From Heligmosomoides polygyrus polygyrus (Eukaryota > Nematoda > Chromadorea > Rhabditida > Heligmosomidae): DNA of 64,000 bases. The notes beneath the pieces were generated by a model. The model was not told the DNA's origin. It did no database searches and was given only the letters and a program-made list of their open reading frames with translations. The DNA lies in NCBI GenBank assembly GCA_947396885.1, contig OX377201.1, positions 66,004,983 to 66,068,982 of the forward strand. Direction: 5' to 3'. Shown here one piece after another: positions 45,637 to 54,600 of this stretch. The position numbers were made by a program, and so were the translations under genes. The stretch's first letter is position 1. Each line of letters opens with the position of its first letter.

Positions 45637-48600
45637 GAGTATGAAAGGGGCTCAAGCCCTAGTTTACACTTGCACCGCTGCGCGGCGCGGCACTGCGGTC
45701 AGGATAGATATCGACCGGGCGGCGCGAAAAATCGATATCTATGGCGATCATGGTGCCGCGCCGCGTGACGGCGCAAGTATAAACTAGGGCTAAAAGGCCC
45801 CCCACTTCTGCGGCTTGCCGTCGCTGCTGAGAGGCGCCGCTGGCCGGCCGGCAGCCGCCGTTGAGCGGCGCAACTCATCGATTTCGCCGTCCGCCGCCCG
45901 CCGCTGGCCGCAGAATCTATGGGGGCCTTAAGAGAGGTCCACCGTCTGCATCGGTGTCGCTGCGGTAGTGCCCCCGCCCGTCACGTGTGATGTCGCAGCT
46001 TCGATCCCCATCGCTATCCGTGTTTTGCGCGTCATGATTTATCTTCGAAATGCCTTTTTACTCTAAATTATGATACGCATTTGATTAAATAGCCCGTGAA
46101 CTACCATACACGTTTATAGAAATGCACGAAGACAAAAAACTGCTATGGTTACATTGTCATTGACTAGAAGAACATAGCGAGTGAAGAAAAAGCAGTTGAT
46201 CAACAACATTTTAGGCTTCGACATCAGTCAAAAGTGAAGTGGATCAACGAAATTTTGGTCTTCCTCATCATAGATACATTATTCTACTTACTATTTTGCT
46301 TTACACATTTTTTCTTTGCTCCATGAAAGCCAAGGTTGTTAGAAACACCTCCAGTTGTTCAATATAAGATTATTTGTTCAAAAAGTAAAGAAAAATGTCA
46401 CCATACCAGTTTTTTGCCTTCAAGCATTTTCGCAAGCGTGTATGACAGTTTTCCCAGGCTATTTAATCAGACACGTGTCATAATTTAGAATAAAAGGTCT
46501 TTGAAGATAAATCATGATTTGCAAAAAACTGTCAGCAACGGGTACGGAGCAGGGGTCACACAAAATTCCGTGCGTTAAATTTTTTTGAAGAAATTTTTTA
46601 ACGGAAAACTTTCGTTAAATTTCCGGTAAATTGTTAAATTTCGTAAAAAGTAAAATTAGCTGCAAACCATTCTTTCAAGTGAAAAAAATTCAAGGAAAAG
46701 CTTACACGTTTCAACTTCGAGTGTCAACGGCTAAAACTCAAGGAATGGAGTGTAAGACTGCAATGTAAAATAAACGATTCATCATCATCAAACACAGAAA
46801 AATAAACAAGCCTTCTGCAACAAATTATCTACAGGGTGTGGAATAAGAGAGGTATGGAGTTATCATGCAGTAATGTGCGATCAGGCAATACCCGGAGTTT
46901 CCTCTTTCTTAGTTCTTTGCGACACCGCTTTAAGTGACTGTTCTACAAGAATATACAATCTGATGTGGGCATCACCCCATTAATTACAAGAAGATTTAAT
47001 AAAGATACAATTAAACACTTATCAGTGGAATGTTAACGCGTTGTCGAACGCACGATTTTCGAGTGCCTGGTGTGTGGGACCAATTAATTTTTTGCAACGT
47101 CGGGACCGTGACACGACATCGTGTCACACGGCCCTACACTGCCGAATAGTGTGATACGTCTTCAACGTGTTAACGTTCAGAAAAAGTAGCTTTCTAATTT
47201 TTGTTATTAGCGTTTTCTTAAATCGTTTAAAATACGCCCAGCGTTCTCCCCGTCAGGACTGTTCCAGGCGAACAAAAGTGTTCTGGAATAAGCATTGCCA
47301 GGTGAGGATAGGCATATCTTACGAGGAGACGAAGATCGTTACACCAGTATCTTTGTCGATTCCTTGGCGTACATGGGGGCTCGGGGAAGAATTTTCTAGG
47401 TCGAAATGCAAAAGGGTAGAAGGATAAAGGGCGGCATTACTCAATCGCTTTCCCCGCCACGCATCCTACTTCTACGGGATGTCGTAGAGGCGATCTGAAA
47501 ACGTATTTGGTCACACAATGACTTCCGGTGGCCAGCCGATGAACGAGAGACAAGTCTGGCACCAGTTTACCGACCCTGGAGGGATGGAAAGCTTGGTTGG
47601 CTTGGGCAGTAAATCCGAACCAGGAACCTGGTATCCGGGCACGCGACAGCCGGCGTCTCCTCTGATTGCGCTACACGCGCCCCGAAATGCATTTTAAAAA
47701 ATTTCAAAAAATCAAAACAAATTCTAGAAATCATTAAAATATTCTTGCTGATTTTAATAGTTTTTTAGGAACGGTCCTAATAGGGAGGATGAGACCTGCA
47801 AGATTAGTGAAAACTAAGGACAAATGTGATAAACTGTGATAAACTCACTGAGACAAAAATCCGTTAGAAATTCCGTTAAATTTCTAAAAATTTCCGTTAA
47901 GTCGTTAATCCAGATTTTAACGAAAAATGCCGCCAATTCGTTGAATTATTTCATTGAGTGAGGTCACAGGAAGTGGTTCGTGATCTTCCCTGTGCTTGAA
48001 TACTATTAACTGCTCTTGAGTTGGTGAGTTCTCTTTGATTGCACCTGTAACCGTACAGGCCGTAACAGATTCGTCACGAGCCATGTTGTTACACCTAGTG
48101 CGGCCACGGCGATGGTGTTGAGGTCGAAGGGACCGACCATATCAAGATGAACGCTTTCGAATACTTGTACTTTATCATATATTGAAAATTCTGAAGACGA
48201 AACTTCCAGGTGAAGCAACAAAATTGGTCGAAGAAGATAAAAAGGGGCACGATCTTGTGATTAATGGGTTACCGAAATCACCAGCATCTGTGAAACCTTC
48301 CAAAATACAAAAACAGCTTGAAGACAAGACTGAGAACATACTTGATATTCTCAAAGTGGAATGCCGACCTGTTGAGGTTCATAGGATGGGCAGAGAAGAG
48401 AACTCTAGGCCGAGGCTTGTAAAATTGTTGTATCCGTCCCAAGTTCATTGGGCAACAACCATTTCTAACGCCCGTTTATTACGTTCTTCAGAGTTCAGTT
48501 AAGTTTTTATTCGTAAAGTATGACTCCTGATGAACGCAAAAGAGAGAATGAGCTGCGGCAGGAGGCGCACAGACGCAACGCGGAAGTCAAGCACAAAGAG

Positions 48601-51600
48601 TGGGTGGTTTATCGAGGTATTCGGACGAACGTAAAGGACTTAAGAACACAAGCAAATACGTGAAATGTGAATCCTGCCATGGTGCCACCCCAGGACTAAT
48701 GTGTTTCATGTTTAATTCTAGGAGTGTTGTAAACAAACTTCATCATTTACATTATTTTCTCACGATACATAATCTTGACCTTGTTTTTATAACGTAGACA
48801 TAGCTTTCTGATAGTATTAACGATACTGAAATTCTCAGTGGGCTTCCGTTTATCATATTTAGAAATGACCGCATGCATGGTAGTGGAGGTGGTATATGCT
48901 GCATATGTAAAGATACGCTTTATGTAAAGCAAACACTCTTTAGAAACTCCTCCTCTTCTGATTTTCTGTGCTTAGATTTGCTTAGTCCCGATTTGCTTAG
49001 TCTGGTTCTGTAACTGGATTCCTCCTTGTTTATAGACCGCCCAATTCTTTCAACCACGATAATGAGCAGTTGATAGACTCGCTTGGTGATATGTGCTCAT
49101 TCAGCAATCCTGTTGTTTTACTGGGAATTTCAATTTAGAACATGACCGGAATAGTGGGCGGTCAAGATGTTTACCGTCACAAAATTTGTGAGATTCTTGG
49201 ATGTGTGCAACATGACTCATATGTGTCGGAACCTACTCGAGGGGATGCTACACTTGATTTGATGGTTCAATCCCAATAATAGGGGGGGGAGGCACTCCAA
49301 ACTCTCGTCCAAACACTACAAAGAGAGGAATACTTGCAACATAACATGTCTACCTGAACCCCTACTGTGCCTATTGCAGTCTTCTTCCTGAAATAAAGAG
49401 GAAATTTAGACGAAAAACCGTCGGACGAAAAGACGAAAAAAAGGCGCGTCGACAGGTTCACCGTGGCGATACGCACAGGGATAGCCGTACAGTGGCCGTG
49501 GGTCGATACGTGCAGCCCGCAGGCGTGGGTCGATACGTGGAGTCCGCAGACATCCCTGTACGTATCGTTATGGTGAACCTGTCGACACACACACAAGCGT
49601 TCCGGCCCGAGGCCGCCGTGCCCCCCCCCCCCCCTTAAACCGAATTGATATTGAGTTCAAATCAGTTTTCCCAATTTTTGGGTGGCTTACCTTTATTTCT
49701 CACATCTGACCACAAAATAATCAAATTTTGCTGTTCCATTGCAACCGAGATTCACCCACAGATGCCCATGCCCAATTTTATCAAGGCTGATTATCCAGGT
49801 CTCAACTCTTACCTCACAGGGATTATTTGGCAATCTGTTTTTGAGAACTTGTATCGGTAGAGGACATAAGGTTTTGCTCAGTGATGTACGCCGAATTTAA
49901 GATGTATGTTCCCTTCACCTGCTTACATAGTGAAGAAATGAGATATCTGAGACACATTCAAAATCTACTTAACCAGAAAGCAAGACTCTTCCAAAACGAT
50001 TCTAATCCGCTCTACAAAAAAAAACATGTTCTAATATCTATTTTCATATTAAAAAGTTTTACTCGAACTATGAAAGAAGATTGGCTAGAAATGCAACTTC
50101 AAAACAATTTTTTAGTTTTATTCATAGTAAATTGAAAGGTGGTGGAAAGCTCCCTACACTTGAAAATGAGGAGGGTAACGTCTTTGTTAATGACAAACAA
50201 AAAGCCGAAGTGCTCGCAAAATATTTTTATAGCGTATTTTCTACTAGTACCTCAAGTAATCCACAGTCTTTGGAACGGTTGAGTACTACAACGCGCCATC
50301 GTCTAACGAATATCACTTTCGACGATAGTGACGTCCTAAAAGGAAGGAGTTCCTTCAATGTGGAAACAAGCGCTAGTTACTCCAATATCAAAAAGTTCCA
50401 AATCAAGCCTTGTAACAAATTAGAGACCGATTAGTATTACGCTGACCCCATCAAAATACTTGAAAAAATTCGCGTGAAAAACTTTTGGGCTGGTTAAAGC
50501 GTCGTCAACTACTACCACCTGAACAGCATGGGTTTTTGAGAGGTACGTCGACTTCAGACCTTCTTTATAGTACGTTCGACTGGTACGCTGCCTTAAATAA
50601 TAACCAATCCGTTGATGTTATGTACTTTGACCTGTCCAAAGCGTCTGATAAAGTTAGCCATTCAAAACTGCTTCTTAGGTTAGGGCATATTGGTGCTGAT
50701 GGAGCTGTTCTAAACTGGCTCAAATCTTACCTTTCAAATCGCTACATGGTACGAGCAAATAATGATTTTTCGAAGTGTTACCCTTGCTTTAACGGAGTTT
50801 CCCAGATCCCCTATGGTTGGACTTCTGTCCCCTATTATTTTCGTTATCTACTGTGTTGATCTTCCGAAAAGGCTAAAACTCATACTTCGGTCAGGATACA
50901 GCTCTATGTGGATGATATCAAGGTTTATGGCATTTATGGTAAAGATAATCGACACGAAGTCCACAAAGCTTTGAGCGATTCTATATGGCGATTAATGGAG
51001 TGGACCGAAATGTGGAAACTTCCTGTTAATCTTTCAAAAACTTATGTAGTACAGTTCGGACTGGTCAGGGAATGTAGCATGGATACAAGGATATTGTTTT
51101 TAAGCACAGTGAAGAAGTGAGAGATCTGGGAGTGCACATAAGTAAATCCTAAGACTTCCGGACACACGTCGAAAGCATCACTCGTAAAGCACTTCGAAGT
51201 GTGTTCTCTATTTTTAGGAACATACATTCAAATGATAAGATATTTTCCTAAGGCTTTACAACGCCTATGTACTCCCAGAGTTAGAGTACTGTTGTCAAGT
51301 GTGGAACCCTTTTGGAAAGACTTCATTCACAAATGGAAAAGTTCAGCGAACATTTCCGGGGATTCTCATGTATAGGACATTCAATTTAAGACATTTTAAT
51401 TCCCCATCAAGCTATACGAGCAGGCTACAAATTTTTGGCCTAAAATGTTTACTATTTTGAAGAGTTTCCAGCGACTTGGTCCTCTGCTTTTCCATATTGC
51501 ACATGGAGATAAATCTGAAAATCAGCAAGTATTGGATTTTCAAACCTAGTCATGGTCGTACGACAACATTTGCAATTGTTCGTCCTCAGCTAAAAAGATG

Positions 51601-54600
51601 GTGCCGTTCGAAAAGTTACAATTCGTTCTTTTCTGGAACATCACGATGGTTTCAAATGTTGCCTAATGACGGTATTAGTTCACCAAACGTCCAGGTTTTT
51701 CGAAATAGACTTGAAAGATTATATCTTCTTTCTATACTAAACGTACAGGAATTTTAGAAGCCAATGTCGCCTACACGGATTACACAACGACTTTATAGCA
51801 GCGCAGGGAGAAACAATCATTGAAACTATTTTTACAACTTCTATTTTAACATTTGCCGGATCGACCTTTCTTTTTGTAGATCTTTGCAGTCCTCCCTCAT
51901 GTATTTGTGAATTCAAGGGCACAATACAAAACGATCACCTATAGCCATATACTTCGTAGCTTGATAATGTAAGCGGTAAACGTTTTTTCCAGGCTTACCC
52001 TTATCCATTCAGTGAAATTCCAGTATTTTTTGAACAGTAAACAACAACTGGTTCTAAAATAGCAATTATGAAACTGTGGCTCCTTTAAAATCCTACTTTC
52101 CGTTTTCCTACTGTCATTTAATATTTCTAATTTTTCTCATAAATGCTTGTTTTTTCTGCAAACATATTTGCTTCATATTAAATACACATTCTTTCACTTA
52201 TTTATTTGATAGGATTACATGTATGTATGTATGTATGTATGTATGTATGTATGTATGTATGTATGTATGTATGTATGTATGTATGTATGTATGTATGTAT
52301 GTATGTATGTATGTATGTATGTATGTATGTATGTATGATGTATGTGTGCATGCATGTATGTATGTATAAAAAACCTACGGGTTGACCTGGGAAACTCGTT
52401 TGCCGTAATCATAATTTGGAATTCTTTCAACTGCACTTGGTTCCTGAGTTTTTTTCAATCCTTTCTTGTGAGGCGCGCATTTGCATGCATCAACATAAAC
52501 AAATAAATAAATAAATTCGCTAAATCGTTAACCGTTAAATGTGCATCTCTGGTACCGAGGCAGCGATGTCACACGTGACGAGCGGGCACTACCTCTGCGC
52601 CACAGCCTCAGATGGTGGTGTGCTCTTACGGAACTCCTGCGACTCATTGCTCTCATGCCAGGTCTTTCGCACGACCAGCCTTCCGTCAGGCCACCCGACT
52701 TCAGCAGATCATAACTCGCTCAGGAGTTTAATTTTACAATTTTGGCACACATGTTTGTAATCAGCATTCCGAGCTCTTTCTAATGATCTTGGTCTCAACT
52801 TGAAATTCCATTGGGGGTTAATAGAGTGAAAGCAGGGATGGGATCTCCACGGTGTTAAGTAAGCAGAGTTTATAGCATAGACGTAGAAATCACGAGCGAT
52901 CTCAAACTCGGTCATCGTTCCACTGGGTAATAAGGAGATCTGGACAACGTGATTATCTGGTATAACGGAGTACGTCTGAATGTTTCAGCCGACAACATCG
53001 CAGTGCTGTCACACGTTGCCACAGATTTGTCTCCGAGAAGGAGGCAAATCCGTGGCAACGTGCCGGGGTATAATATTTGCCCACCTTGAAGGACACGGAG
53101 GACAATGAAGGCAGCGGTAATTGTCGTCGTTCAAATCAGCCATTTGATAGTTCCCTTACTAAGCACTAACTCACTGAATGCTTGCAGTAGCCTGCATACG
53201 TTCATGCACGGTTTCCTGTGCATGGACGTTGTTTCCTTTGTTTGAATTAAAAGCTCGGCCCATTTGAACATAAAGCCGGACATCATCGATGGCATGAGGG
53301 GGGGGGTAGAACGCTCATCCCCCGTAATAACCTCATTTGACCGCTCTTCTCTACTCCTAGGGGACGCAAGGAAGTGGGGAAGCATTGCAGGGTACGGACA
53401 CTCGGACTCTCGACACTCCAAAGGCTGAAAAACCTTTTGGCCAAACCTAATTTAGAGGGTTATCTGGGGTGCTTATCTCCAATCTGGCTGCTGTATTCGA
53501 CGTAACTGCGGACTACAGTAGGTTATGCAGAGTAGATGTGGATGCTGCGAAAAACTGCATCCGCACCGCGGTTCTTTTCATCTGGCTGCACTCCATCTCC
53601 AAGGTCGTATCTTCGTAGCTGAAAGCAGGACCCAAAAAAATTCAAGTGCTAAAACGTATGCTGAATTCGTGATCACCACCGCAATAACGTCCTTAGACGA
53701 ATGGGGTGAGTGCGGCTAACCTGTCTCCACCTACCCGCATCCTACTTATCGTAGCTTACTCTACTCTGCCGTAAAAAAACGGATCCCAGAATCATGATCA
53801 CTAGCCCAAATACCCTTTGCCTAAACGAACCTTGCCAAACTTTTTTCACCTTCGCAGTCGTGTGAGTAGTTGTGTTCATATCTATCTAAGCGCTCCCCAT
53901 AGAGTACGAAAGAGTGGTCGGTACAGGAAAAAATTGGCAGAAATGTGACCAATAACGCAAGATGGACAAAACATTCCAGTTCTGCTCACGGTTAGAAGAA
54001 TTAGCAAGAGAAAAGCGTTCTTGAGCGTAGCTCGCCTGGCGTTCCTTATCACAATACACGACCAGCATGGTTAAATGGCCAGCGGCGTATTTCTAATTGA
54101 CGAGGTTGCAGCTTGGTCCACATTCTGCAAGAGGCTAAGAACAATGTTGAGAAGCGAACCCTGACCTCTGTCGACGCCAAAATGCAAAAAAATGCAAAAA
54201 AAAAGCCACAAGCAATACATAAATCCCACTCCCGAGAGTCGATCCCTTGATCACTCTCCTGCAAGCATGCGCCGCTAACTACTCGCCCTTCGATTGACGT
54301 TGTCCTCCTAATAGGTGGATTCCCTGAATGTGCTCTCTCGGAACTCGCCACATTACACGTCCTAGGAATGAATGAATTTCCAAACCTTTTGCAGGATTAT
54401 TTCTGAACACAACAAGGGTATTTCAGGCGTCAGTTTTGCGTCATCAGTCCGCACTAAAGCGATACATTTTTTGCCATTTTTGACCTACCCAGAGGTCCGA
54501 AGGAAATTTGGAAACCACCACGGTGCTTCTCAAACCACGCCCTGCAATCCTACAGAGGTCGCCTTGAGAGTCTGCACGGTCAGTTCACTGATCTTCCTCG

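Noticed and set aside
45252..45787. Overlapping Ala/Arg/Pro-rich open frames on both strands
   Set aside because: They follow from GCC/GGC runs in palindromic MITEs.
48006..48221. Minus-strand frame with VHLDMVGPFD, resembling an integrase core start
   Set aside because: Only one short motif-like stretch, no other LTR-retrotransposon part nearby, and it overlaps the LINE 5' region.
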